Shown here piece after piece: positions 24,458 through 32,237 of a stretch of DNA of 32,565 nucleotides; positions within the stretch are counted from its first letter, which is position 1; each line of letters begins with the position of its first letter. Below the pieces are notes generated by a model. That model searched no databases, was not told the DNA's origin, and was given only the letters and a program-made list of their open reading frames with translations. The DNA is from Enterococcus_G camelliae (GTDB lineage Bacteria > Bacillota > Bacilli > Lactobacillales > Enterococcaceae). The stretch is from positions 1 through 32,565 of the forward strand of contig NZ_JBHUMO010000037.1 of assembly GCF_042685105.1 (NCBI RefSeq), given 5' to 3'. The translations under genes were made by a program, and so were the position numbers.

Positions 24458-25648
24458 TTAGTTTTCTTCTAATAAATCTAAATCCTCTTTATCCAAAGTT
24501 TCAAACAGAACCATCTGAGGATCGTATTTATTTCTGTAGCACTTTGCAACTTCAATTAACTTCTCTTTAATATCATTATTAGATTCTACACAAATTTTAT
24601 AAAGTATTTCAAACCTTATTACTCGATTATTTACCTTGTTGATTCCTTCTGATGAAGCCAACTTGTATTTTTTTATACTTTCATTTATTTCACTTAGATC
24701 GCTTTGAGAGAAATCTAAATCATATTCATTTCTAAATCTATTATAGGCTTCTACAAACAATTTAAACTTTCCAAATATATCTTGAGAAACTTGCAAATCA
24801 TTTTCAATCATTTTAAACGCAACACTAAACATCGTGTATAATTGAGCTTTCTTTGATAAAAAACTTTGAGTTGATTTATCTAATAAACTTGATATAATGT
24901 CTATGGCTTGATCAACTTTCTTCCTTAATTCTCCACTTTCATCAAAACTACCACAATAATCAGTATAGTATTGTGTAATTTTTTTGTCGTCAGTTTGGCC
25001 TACAATTCCTTCATTAGCTAAAATATAGATTGAGCAACAATATCGCACATCTTGCATTCTTCTAGCATCAGCTGCACTAAATACTCTACAGTCTTTCCAA
25101 AAATCTAATTGAGATAACGCTTCTGAAACATCACCAAACACACTCTCAATACTGTTCAACTTCTCTTGAGAGTTAAGACTATAATTGGTAAGATTCAGTC
25201 TATAAAACATTTGTTTTATTTCTTCTTTACTAACCTCATGATCAATGTCTACTACGAAAATTTTATATTTCCAGACTTTTACTTTTTCCTCATCAGTCAG
25301 TTCGGTAAAACGTTTGCCTCCGTACAATGATTTTATATTGCCATCTAACAGATATTTTTCATTTAGTGGAAAATCATCATTTATAAATTCAATAATTGCA
25401 GCTATTCGCTGCTGTCCATCTACAATATGCGTAATTGTTTTACCTGTTGAGGGATCAGTTTCAGCTGGCCAAAAATAAACTTCAGGAATCACATATCCTA
25501 ATAGAATTGTTTCTATCAATCGAACCTTATCTTGTGGCATCCAAACTTTACGTCTCTGATAAGTTGTATCTATGATAAGATTTTCTTTATTTACCTTTTC
25601 ATTAATTAAATCAACAGTTTGAGAATTTCGACTAAATAATTGTGGCAT
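24458..25648 (-). CDS. DUF262-domain protein (ParB-like/GmrS-N-like)
   Basis: Protein of 396 residues whose N-terminal half is a DUF262 domain: YQRRKVWMPQDK at 30-41 and the signature HIVDGQQRIAAI at 74-85. In this ParB/sulfiredoxin-like fold, the DGQQR motif is tied to nucleotide binding or hydrolysis, as in the GmrS part of type IV GmrSD restriction enzymes. The C-terminal half is helical and has no visible HNH (DUF1524) motif, so it is not a complete GmrSD. The start has AAAGGAG. It overlaps the upstream nucleotidyltransferase gene by 17 bp, which implies coupled translation. It is the last gene of a three-gene operon with a C5 methyltransferase. A role in phage or plasmid defence is inferred from fold and context only. 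Confidence 0.75.
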   Translation of the reverse strand: MPQLFSRNSQTVDLINEKVNKENLIIDTTYQRRKVWMPQDKVRLIETILLGYVIPEVYFWPAETDPSTGKTITHIVDGQQRIAAIIEFINDDFPLNEKYLLDGNIKSLYGGKRFTELTDEEKVKVWKYKIFVVDIDHEVSKEEIKQMFYRLNLTNYSLNSQEKLNSIESVFGDVSEALSQLDFWKDCRVFSAADARRMQDVRYCCSIYILANEGIVGQTDDKKITQYYTDYCGSFDESGELRKKVDQAIDIISSLLDKSTQSFLSKKAQLYTMFSVAFKMIENDLQVSQDIFGKFKLFVEAYNRFRNEYDLDFSQSDLSEINESIKKYKLASSEGINKVNNRVIRFEILYKICVESNNDIKEKLIEVAKCYRNKYDPQMVLFETLDKEDLDLLEEN

Positions 25649-26258
25649 TATTTTTCTCCTTTCTTATTTCATTTAATGATTGAATATGATATTCTTCAAA
25701 ATCTTCCCAACTTCGATATAAACGGTAAGTAATGTCTGGTTGAATATATAAATCTCTTCGAAGTATTTTCTTTGATTCCGAAGAAAGAGCATTCCATTCT
25801 TTTCTACAACCGTCTATTAATTCTAAATTTTTTTCATTTATATAGCCACGATATATCCCTCTCGAAATTTTACTATAGTGAGCTTTGTTAATTGGACTGT
25901 AAGATTTTCGAAAAAGACTCCAATAATTTTGAAAAAGCTTATCCGATACGATAGCAATGTCTATATCTGATTTTTCTTCATCAAAAAGTCTGAACAGTTT
26001 ATCTTTTTGGCCAGTCTTTGGTGCTAAACTACAACCAATCTTACTACTTCCAACGATAGATATATTATGAAAACTTATTTGCAAGGACTGACTGACGATT
26101 GTTTTAAAATCATCGGTCAACCTTATTGAATCCTCTTTGTCTCTACCAATTACTTTTTCAAAATACCAATTATCAGAACGAAGGATATGTTTTGAATAGA
26201 ATTCATTTGAGGTCAGTTCTTCTATGTCAGACTTTATTTCATCCAAAGTATAAACCAA
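25632..26258 (-). CDS. Nucleotidyltransferase-fold protein
   Basis: Protein of 208 residues with the Pol-beta-type nucleotidyltransferase signature: VGSSKIG at 69-75 (GS motif) and KSDIDIAIVSD at 96-106, where Asp98 and Asp100 would bind Mg2+. An insert, CSLAPKTGQKDKLFRLF, lies between the two. After the core there is a helical region with SRGIYRGYI and LRRDLYI. It is shorter than CD-NTases of CBASS systems (usually about 300 residues) and does not resemble MNT antitoxins closely. It starts at TTG (26,258) with AAGGAG eight bases upstream. It lies 94 bp downstream of the methyltransferase and overlaps the DUF262 gene by 17 bp. It could modify a nucleotide, a tRNA or its partner protein. Confidence 0.65.
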   Translation of the reverse strand: MVYTLDEIKSDIEELTSNEFYSKHILRSDNWYFEKVIGRDKEDSIRLTDDFKTIVSQSLQISFHNISIVGSSKIGCSLAPKTGQKDKLFRLFDEEKSDIDIAIVSDKLFQNYWSLFRKSYSPINKAHYSKISRGIYRGYINEKNLELIDGCRKEWNALSSESKKILRRDLYIQPDITYRLYRSWEDFEEYHIQSLNEIRKEKNNATII

Positions 26259-26352
26259 AACAAGCTCTCCTTGTATATTATATTTAAGATTTTAATCTTC
26301 CGATTTGTTGAGGAAACCTTATAAACCTTTGTTATCTTTTGGCTAGTCTTTC

Positions 26353-27480
26353 TTATATCATTTTATTTAAAGATAGATACTCCTTAATGGTTGTAGCTAT
26401 ACCTTCAGAGAGTAAAAATGGTACACCATTACCAATTGTTTTGAACATATTAGATAGGCTCATATCATGGGGCAACTCAAATTCAGAAGGTAATGATTGA
26501 ATTGCAAGTGCCTCTGATGCAGATATTCTTCTTATTTTATATGGATGTAAGTGAACTTCGTTATTCCCATATGCAGCAGTAGGAGAGTATCTCCATCGAT
26601 GCAATCGCTTATAAGATTTCTTGCTAACATCACCTTCAGATATGGATTTCATTTTCGTTAATCCTGCACGTGGTCTAAAATGATCATAAGTATTCGGATG
26701 ATTATAAACTTCATTTTTTTGGAACCAATACTCAACAGTAAGCTCTGGAATACACTCGTTTGGACATATAATGTGTTTATTAGGGTTAAAATCATCCACA
26801 AGCGGCCAGTTGACCCTTCTTATTTCGTCCATCTCATATCTAATTTGATTTTCCCATGGAAAATCTAATATCTCACTATTTTGATATTGCGTTTTATTCA
26901 ATTTTTTTTTCTGTAATCCAAAAAGAAAGATTCTTTCTCTATCTTGAGGAACTCCGAATTCTAAAGAGTTGGTCAATCTATCAGTAGTGCAGTATCCTGC
27001 ACTATGTAGCTTATGTTTAAACTCTTCGTAGAATTCTCTATGCCGCGAAGTTTTCCATAACCCTTTTACATTTTCAAAAAGAAAGAAATCGGGTTTCATA
27101 TCAATGATTAGGTCAACGTAATTCATCGATAATTTCCCATTCTCTCCCTCTCTACCTTTATTCTTACCTCCTACAGAAAAATCTGGACAGGGTGGTCCCC
27201 CAATAAATCCAACAACCCTATTTTCTTCCCTAACCTCTTTAATATGCTTCATAAGTTCTTTTCTCTGACCAGTAAAATACTCATTGATGTCAAGATTTTG
27301 ATATCCAAATCTAGGGACTGATAAATTCATTTTCTCTCTTGAGTAGATATAAGCTTCTAAAAAAGGTGCTGAAATTTCATTAACTAATTCTATATCGTAC
27401 CCTGTTTTTTCAAACCCTAAATCTAAAAAACCACTACCTGAAAAAAAGGAAAAAATGGATATTTTTTTCTGCCTATTCAA
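26353..27480 (-). CDS. C5-cytosine DNA methyltransferase (first)
   Basis: DNA (cytosine-5) methyltransferase of 375 residues. Motif I is FSFFSGSGFLDLGFE (10-24), which is less common than the DLFCGAGG type. Motif IV is GGPPCPDFS (94-102) with catalytic Cys98, motif VI is FLFENVKGL near 133, motif VIII is QDRERIFLFG near 179, and motif X is KTIGNGVPFLLSEGIA near 348. The target-recognition region at about 215-300 is short. It starts at TTG (27,480), with AAGGAG nine bases upstream. It is the first gene of an operon continuing into the nucleotidyltransferase and DUF262 genes. No endonuclease of a known fold is in that operon, so it may mark self DNA for an unusual effector. The recognition sequence cannot be predicted. 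Confidence 0.85.
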   Translation of the reverse strand: MNRQKKISIFSFFSGSGFLDLGFEKTGYDIELVNEISAPFLEAYIYSREKMNLSVPRFGYQNLDINEYFTGQRKELMKHIKEVREENRVVGFIGGPPCPDFSVGGKNKGREGENGKLSMNYVDLIIDMKPDFFLFENVKGLWKTSRHREFYEEFKHKLHSAGYCTTDRLTNSLEFGVPQDRERIFLFGLQKKKLNKTQYQNSEILDFPWENQIRYEMDEIRRVNWPLVDDFNPNKHIICPNECIPELTVEYWFQKNEVYNHPNTYDHFRPRAGLTKMKSISEGDVSKKSYKRLHRWRYSPTAAYGNNEVHLHPYKIRRISASEALAIQSLPSEFELPHDMSLSNMFKTIGNGVPFLLSEGIATTIKEYLSLNKMI

Positions 27481-27568
27481 AATTCTATTCTCCTTATTTC
27501 AATATCCGGCACATCATTTAAGAAGTTATTCGGAATATTGTTATCATCATATACACAATGTTCATCCT

Positions 27569-27816
27569 ATTATACTCTATTAGCCAATAAAGTAGATACA
27601 TTATTCCCAGCGTTTGATTAAAAATCCTTAATCATACTGTATCTTCAAAAATAGCATGAAATCTACAGAATTTTTTTGTTGATTATTCTTTCTAATAAAA
27701 TTCATATGATTTTTATTAGAAAATTTTTAAACTTTTTTGCGTATATTATACTGAGGATCCAATACGTTAACAATTTGAGCTAACCCCTGGACTTGAAGAA
27801 GCAATTCTGTTATACT
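27569..27816. promoter_or_regulatory. Divergent promoter region between the two methyltransferase genes
   Basis: The 372-bp intergenic region holds a minus-strand -10 TATAAT (plus 27569-27574) for the first methyltransferase. For the second, there is an extended -10 TGTTATACT (TATACT at 27811-27816) with -35 TGGACT at 27788-27793, 17 bp apart. Between them are a perfect 12-bp inverted repeat TTTCTAATAAAA/TTTTATTAGAAA (27689-27722, 10-bp spacer) and a 7-bp one, TGATTAA/TTAATCA (27615-27634). A CCTGG (27786-27790) overlaps the second promoter's -35. Confidence 0.6.
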
Positions 27817-27852
27817 CTCTCATAGAGAAATCCCTTAAAGGTGGTGCACACG

Positions 27853-29433
27853 ATGCCGTACGCAATTGATTTATTCTGTGGTGCTGGTGGATTTAGCGAA
27901 GGAATTTTACAAGCTGGTTTTGATATTATTTTCTCCAGTGATAAAAGTCCGATGGTTGAAGAAACTTATACAAATCGTCACAAACAACTTGGCTTCATCG
28001 AAGGTTTTGATACACATTTTGAATTAGCAGATATTAAAGAATTGACATCTGAGATGATTTTCGACAGCATCAATAGCTTGAAGTATGGAAATAAATTTAA
28101 AAAAGGAAACATTGACGTAATTTTTGGCGGTCCTCCATGTCAAGGTTTCAGCCGGCTTGGAAAACGTAATGCTAGTGATCCTAGAAATATGTTGTTCCAT
28201 GAATATCTGAGAATTATTAGAGACTTACGTCCAAAGTATGTAGTTATGGAGAATGTTACTGGATTACTGGATATGTACATGCTAGATTTCCCAAGTGTTT
28301 TATCAGATAACCTTTATGATGGTCAGAACCTCGTAAAAGATATTTTAAATTTAGAACTTAAAGATCTTGGCTACACTGTCCTAGACGTCCAAGTATTGAA
28401 CGCTGCAAATTTCGGTGTACCACAACAACGAAATAGAGTTGTATTTTTAGCGTACCGTAACGATGTTCACCCTATTCAATATCCAACAGCTACTAATGAA
28501 GACGTATCCATTTTCGATGCCTTTGGAGATTTGTATGAAAAGAACCCATGGAAATACTCTACTAACTATTCATCTATTAGTAAAAACGGGCGAACAAAAT
28601 CTATTAAGAAAAAAATTCCACTCAGTAGGACTCAACTAACTAATATGGAAGTTTCAAAGCATGATGATACAATTGTCGAACGTTTTTCTTTATATAAACA
28701 AGGAGAGAATCGTAAAAAGGCTGTTACTCGATTAAGACAAACAGGAATTAATCTCAAAAAAGAGTGTCCTTACTTATTCTATGATAGTCTTTTTCAATTA
28801 AATTCAAATCAAAATACTAAAATAGTTTATCAAATTATCAGAGACCTTAATCTAAATAACATTCAGGTGAATGATAAGTGGATTTATTACACTAATCGAC
28901 AGCTAGCACTATTATTCCAATATCAATCAGAAAATATCGAGAATAATTTCAATCAAACACTCTGTTCTTTAGCAAAAAGATTATCTGCTAGTATTTTCAC
29001 TACAAAAGTGTTTTGGAATAAAATCAGTCCAAAGCTTAACCAAACAATTACCGAAGAGGAATATTGTGAATCATTGTTAAAAGGTAAAATTACTGATGAT
29101 ATGGTTGAAGCAATTTTTACTAAGAAAGGTATCCGAACAAGATTAAATTCGGAATCTATATCACCAACAATGGTCACTTTACCTGATGATTTTATCCATC
29201 CTTTTTTCGATAGAATACTCACAGTTCGAGAAATGGCTCGCCTACAATCATTTGATGATAGTTTCGAGTTTCTCGGTAAGAGAACAACCGGGGGAAATAA
29301 GAGAGCGCAAGAGACTCCGCAATTTACACAGGTAGGTAATGCTGTACCTCCATTATTAGCAAAAGCTATCGCAGATGAAGTTTATAAAGCTTGTAGTAAA
29401 ACAAACAAAAAGCTATCTAATGAAAATATTTGA
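27853..29433 (+). CDS. C5-cytosine DNA methyltransferase (second, R-M partner)
   Basis: DNA (cytosine-5) methyltransferase of 526 residues. Motif I is DLFCGAGGFSEG at the N terminus, motif IV is GGPPCQGFSR with catalytic Cys96, motif VI is VVMENVTGLL near 132, motif VIII is PQQRNRVVFLA near 194, motif IX is RLNSESISPTM near 436, and motif X is FTQVGNAVPPLLAKAIA near 494. The target-recognition region of more than 200 residues is unusually long. The ATG at 27,853 has AAAGGTGG eight bases upstream; the GTG at 27,841 lies within that site. It converges on an MvaI/BcnI-like endonuclease gene 25 bp away, so the natural role is self-protection at that enzyme's site. It has no N-terminal helix-turn-helix of the kind found in M.EcoRII-type autoregulators. 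Confidence 0.9.
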   Translation: MPYAIDLFCGAGGFSEGILQAGFDIIFSSDKSPMVEETYTNRHKQLGFIEGFDTHFELADIKELTSEMIFDSINSLKYGNKFKKGNIDVIFGGPPCQGFSRLGKRNASDPRNMLFHEYLRIIRDLRPKYVVMENVTGLLDMYMLDFPSVLSDNLYDGQNLVKDILNLELKDLGYTVLDVQVLNAANFGVPQQRNRVVFLAYRNDVHPIQYPTATNEDVSIFDAFGDLYEKNPWKYSTNYSSISKNGRTKSIKKKIPLSRTQLTNMEVSKHDDTIVERFSLYKQGENRKKAVTRLRQTGINLKKECPYLFYDSLFQLNSNQNTKIVYQIIRDLNLNNIQVNDKWIYYTNRQLALLFQYQSENIENNFNQTLCSLAKRLSASIFTTKVFWNKISPKLNQTITEEEYCESLLKGKITDDMVEAIFTKKGIRTRLNSESISPTMVTLPDDFIHPFFDRILTVREMARLQSFDDSFEFLGKRTTGGNKRAQETPQFTQVGNAVPPLLAKAIADEVYKACSKTNKKLSNENI

Positions 29434-29458
29434 GGAGTCTAAGCGACTCCTCATCTTT
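29432..29458. terminator. Terminator between methyltransferase and endonuclease genes
   Basis: GAGGAGTC (29432-29439) pairs with GACTCCTC (29445-29452) over a five-base loop, followed by ATCTTTTA. It ends the plus-strand methyltransferase transcript, overlapping its stop codon region. The A-rich left flank could let it act in the other direction too. Confidence 0.75.
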
Positions 29459-30690
29459 TATATTAAATCAACTTTTTCCATACTACCAAATAAAAGTGAT
29501 CTCATCTTATTTTTAATACGCCATGCGTTCCCATGATTTTTTCCAGAATACGGTCCACTCGGTGTTGTATAGCCTCTCCAATCATAAGTAACAGCTCCTG
29601 ACTGAATCAATGATAAAAACGTTGAAAATTGAGGAGAACGAGACACCTCTGCTGATTCATATTTAAAAGCAGCAGTTTCTCCAATCATTTTAGTTTTTAC
29701 ATCTAACCATATTGTTGTTTTATGTTTTTTATGAAGTTCTTTTTCTAATTCATCAAATGTCCAAAATGCTGTGACTTCGAATTTTCCAATATGATTCACT
29801 TTTTTTAATTCAATTATTCTATCTTCCTCATTAACGTATAAAAAGAATCCAAATGAATTTTGCGGTACCTTCTCTGAACCGATTGTTATATACAAACTTT
29901 TATGCTCAGGATGTTTATCTGATTCATAACCATATAATCTAGCAAAAACAGATACTCTACTTCTATCTTTAGGTTCATAACTAGCTACTGGTGTTCCTTC
30001 AAATCGAGGTCTCAAGGTAAATAAAGTATCCATTGTTTTTGAAGTTTTCGATTTAATTTCAATCAAGCCTTCAAAATCAGCTTCTTGACTGTTATTAGCT
30101 TTAATTCCCAAAAGTTTCTCGAGTGTATCTCCTGCATCTCTGGGAGAAGGTTTCCCAGTTCTAAATTCATTTATATGATACCCAAATTTTGCAATATCAC
30201 GAACCTTAGAAATCAGTCTTGCTAGAGCTTCATTAATAATATTGATGCCGAATACTTCTCCAAGAATCTCATTAGTAGGAGTATTACGTGTTACATTAAG
30301 CACGACTAAATGTTGATTGACAATAGTCATGTATAATAGATCTCCTTCCCTTATCAATCCAGATTTCACTATATCGCTAATCCCGTAAATCGAAAATCGC
30401 CGATCTCCCCGTTTATTATTCACACGATAAAAATTCATAATGTGCTCCTGAGTCCAGTCATTAAAAAGGAAACTCGCACTTAATTTGATTCCATTCTTTC
30501 CTCCGAAAATTAATTTTTCATAATCTACTAAATTTTTTTTATATAACATATCGCGAAAAATTGCATTGGCATCAGTATTATTCTTCTCCAGCATAGTAGA
30601 CGTCAAACGTATTAAAGAATATTCCCAGTCATTGTATTTATGAATTTCATTAATGACTTCCAGTTCATCAACATAAGGTGTAAAAATCAT
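29458..30690 (-). CDS. MvaI/BcnI-family type II restriction endonuclease
   Basis: Protein of 410 residues. Residues about 185-215 carry the MvaI/BcnI-family core GDTLEKLLGIKANN then ADFEGLIEIKSK, giving a PD-(D/E)xK-type site with Glu191, Asp205, Glu211 and Lys213. MvaI cuts CCWGG and BcnI CCSGG, and relatives include ScrFI-like enzymes (CCNGG), so a site of this kind is expected. MvaI and BcnI are about 240 residues, and this one has an extra N-terminal domain of about 170 residues (FGGKNGIKLSASFLFNDWT, NNKRGDRRFSIYG) that may bind DNA. The ATG is nine bases after GGAGG. It starts 5 bp downstream of the XRE regulator and converges on the second methyltransferase gene. Confidence 0.8.
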   Translation of the reverse strand: MIFTPYVDELEVINEIHKYNDWEYSLIRLTSTMLEKNNTDANAIFRDMLYKKNLVDYEKLIFGGKNGIKLSASFLFNDWTQEHIMNFYRVNNKRGDRRFSIYGISDIVKSGLIREGDLLYMTIVNQHLVVLNVTRNTPTNEILGEVFGINIINEALARLISKVRDIAKFGYHINEFRTGKPSPRDAGDTLEKLLGIKANNSQEADFEGLIEIKSKTSKTMDTLFTLRPRFEGTPVASYEPKDRSRVSVFARLYGYESDKHPEHKSLYITIGSEKVPQNSFGFFLYVNEEDRIIELKKVNHIGKFEVTAFWTFDELEKELHKKHKTTIWLDVKTKMIGETAAFKYESAEVSRSPQFSTFLSLIQSGAVTYDWRGYTTPSGPYSGKNHGNAWRIKNKMRSLLFGSMEKVDLI

Positions 30691-30695
30691 CCTTC

Positions 30696-31154
30696 TTATC
30701 CTCCTCTTGTAAATAATTCACTAATACTCATCTGAGTTACTCTAGAAATAGCTTCAATTGTTAACAATTTCGGATTTGTCTCATAACCTGACAAAATCTT
30801 ACTGATTGTTGATTCGCTCAAATCTGGATAAATACTCACCGCATTATGTCTTTTACCATTAATAGATTTACTAAAATTCCCTCTTAGTATCTGCAAATAC
30901 TCATCTTGAGAAAGGTCTGTATCTTGAGACCAATCCATGTTTTCACTTCTTACAAATAAATCTAATAGTTTAACGTCAAGAGAGTTAGCTATTGAGTAGA
31001 GTGTAGAAAGTCTGGGATTATAATCTATTGTTTTCAAATTTAATATGTCAGACAGAGTTCGTTCAGAAATATGAGACTTCTCTGAAAGCTTCGAAGTGCT
31101 TATACCTCTTTGATTCATTATGAAATAGATATTCTGTTTAATATAAGTCTCCAT
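30696..31154 (-). CDS. XRE-family regulator, likely controller of the R-M system
   Basis: Protein of 152 residues with two helix-turn-helix modules: residues about 8-65 (SKLSEKSHISERTLSDILN) and about 95-150 (YPDLSESTISKILSGYE). It directly precedes the endonuclease gene in the same operon, the place of controller (C) proteins that delay endonuclease expression after the system enters a new host. Most C proteins are about 80-100 residues with one HTH, so this doubled form is unusual. The second ATG (31,154) is chosen because GGGAGG lies six bases upstream; the first ATG abuts that site. Confidence 0.75.
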   Translation of the reverse strand: METYIKQNIYFIMNQRGISTSKLSEKSHISERTLSDILNLKTIDYNPRLSTLYSIANSLDVKLLDLFVRSENMDWSQDTDLSQDEYLQILRGNFSKSINGKRHNAVSIYPDLSESTISKILSGYETNPKLLTIEAISRVTQMSISELFTRGG

Positions 31155-31283
31155 AATCATCCTCCCAATTCCATATCTTCTAAATTAGAATACTTTATAA
31201 AACCAGCATTTTATTTCTTACACTTCATTTTTCAATGGTTTTTCAAAGAGAATATCTCTGACTTAAGGCGAACAAGCAAAAAA

Positions 31284-31324
31284 ACATCTAGGATCGATGG
31301 CGAAGCCAAATCGATTCTAGATGT
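31284..31324. terminator. Strong bidirectional terminator
   Basis: ACATCTAG-GATCGAT-GGC/GCC stem with its nearly perfect complement, flanked by a seven-A run on the left and a six-T run on the right. It insulates the XRE-endonuclease operon from the genes to its right. A minus-strand promoter for XRE should lie between here and 31,154, but I see no clear hexamers. Confidence 0.85.
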
Positions 31325-31332
31325 TTTTTGTG

Positions 31333-31497
31333 TTAGCCCCGGGTGTTTATGGCAGAATAAAAGTACACACATGATAAACCTTTAAATACATTCAATAAAA
31401 CTATATTTAGTATAAAAATAAACATATAAATTATTTTCCAATTGAGTTTCAATTTTCTAGGATATACAACCTCTATCCATTCATTTTTTATAAACAT
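31333..31497 (-). CDS. Small single-span membrane protein, 54 residues
   Basis: Frame from MFIKNEWIEV (31,497), with GGGG seven bases upstream. It has a basic YPRKLKLNWK stretch and then one hydrophobic helix IIYMFIFILNIVLLNVF, which predicts an inner-membrane segment with a cytosolic N terminus. A longer frame to 31,614 exists but overlaps the preceding gene. No family is recognised. It could be a toxin-like or regulatory micro-protein, but nothing shows this. Confidence 0.4.
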   Translation of the reverse strand: MFIKNEWIEVVYPRKLKLNWKIIYMFIFILNIVLLNVFKGLSCVYFYSAINTRG

Positions 31498-31573
31498 CCT
31501 ACATCCCCTTCTTTCTATAGTGTTAACACAAATATACATATTGTTTTCTAAAAAAATATTTAAGTCGCTAAAC

Positions 31574-32059
31574 CTAAATATTTTTTCCTTCAATTTTAGA
31601 ATGGTATTCTGCAAATACTACTAACTTTATTACATAACTAAGTCTTATTAATCTTTTGCCTGATTCTTTAGAACGCCAAGTATCTTGGTAAGTTTCCAAC
31701 CCACTTAAAATTTCATCATCTATATATAATCTTGGCGTAACTGTTGTTTCCTCTGAATAGTCTACTTCCGATAACTTTCTTTTCATTAGTTTTTGGATTT
31801 TACTCCAATCTTCCAGATAATAATGTTTCGTATTTCTATATGCTTGTTCTATTACACTACCACTTGTTACTTTCAAAATTACATTACAAGATACTCCATT
31901 TAAAACTTCAGAATTAATACTAAATAAATCTTCTTCTAATTTTGAAATAATCCCATTATTTATTTCTTCTCTTAACTCTAATTCTTTGATATTGATTAGT
32001 TCATCAATCCATAATTTAGTTTCATACGCTAGACGAACTGTTTTATTTACTCTTGCCAA
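31574..32059 (-). CDS. Hypothetical protein, possible plasmid/ICE-type DNA-binding protein
   Basis: A 161-residue protein starting at TTG (32,059), with GGAG eight bases upstream. The N terminus MARVNKTVRLAYETKLWIDE looks like the strand-plus-helix opening of ribbon-helix-helix proteins, and the C terminus RLIRLSYVIKLVVFAEYH is helical. It begins directly after the stop of the IS-interrupted gene at 32,062, so the two were co-translated. A small DNA-binding gene behind a larger partner recalls partition or replication pairs of plasmids and ICEs, but no ParA motifs are left to test. I do not recognise the family. Confidence 0.5.
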   Translation of the reverse strand: MARVNKTVRLAYETKLWIDELINIKELELREEINNGIISKLEEDLFSINSEVLNGVSCNVILKVTSGSVIEQAYRNTKHYYLEDWSKIQKLMKRKLSEVDYSEETTVTPRLYIDDEILSGLETYQDTWRSKESGKRLIRLSYVIKLVVFAEYHSKIEGKNI

Positions 32060-32061
32060 AA

Positions 32062-32237
32062 TTAATTCTCCAATCTATTTTCTTTATTCCATAGCTCCTC
32101 TGCACTTTTTGGCCATTCACTAGTTTCTTTATTATTCAATTTTCCTTTTAGATACTTACCTCTCTCCTCAATACTTCTATTAACTCTAAAAAGAAATTGT
32201 TCGATCTGATATGGTTTTGTTATTAATACTGAACTAG
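32062..32237 (-). pseudogene. 3' remnant of a gene interrupted by the IS21-type element
   Basis: About 58 codons lie outside the IS, reading KPYQIEQFLFRVNRSIEERG and ending WNKENRLEN. The apparent ATG at 32,295 lies within the IS end, as with the remnant at 22,056. The true start is displaced beyond the IS to the right. Charged helical sequence, function unknown. It was in one operon with the 161-residue gene. Confidence 0.6.

Noticed and set aside
24458..25648. Complete GmrSD type IV restriction enzyme
   Set aside because: Only the DUF262 (GmrS-like) half is present; no HNH/DUF1524 motif was seen in the C-terminal part or in the neighbours.
25632..26258. CBASS CD-NTase
   Set aside because: The protein is short for that family and no effector such as a patatin, Cap4 nuclease or membrane protein with cyclic-nucleotide sensing is beside it.
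27841..27852. GTG start for the second methyltransferase
   Set aside because: The GTG lies inside the AAAGGTGG ribosome site; the ATG at 27,853 is correctly spaced.
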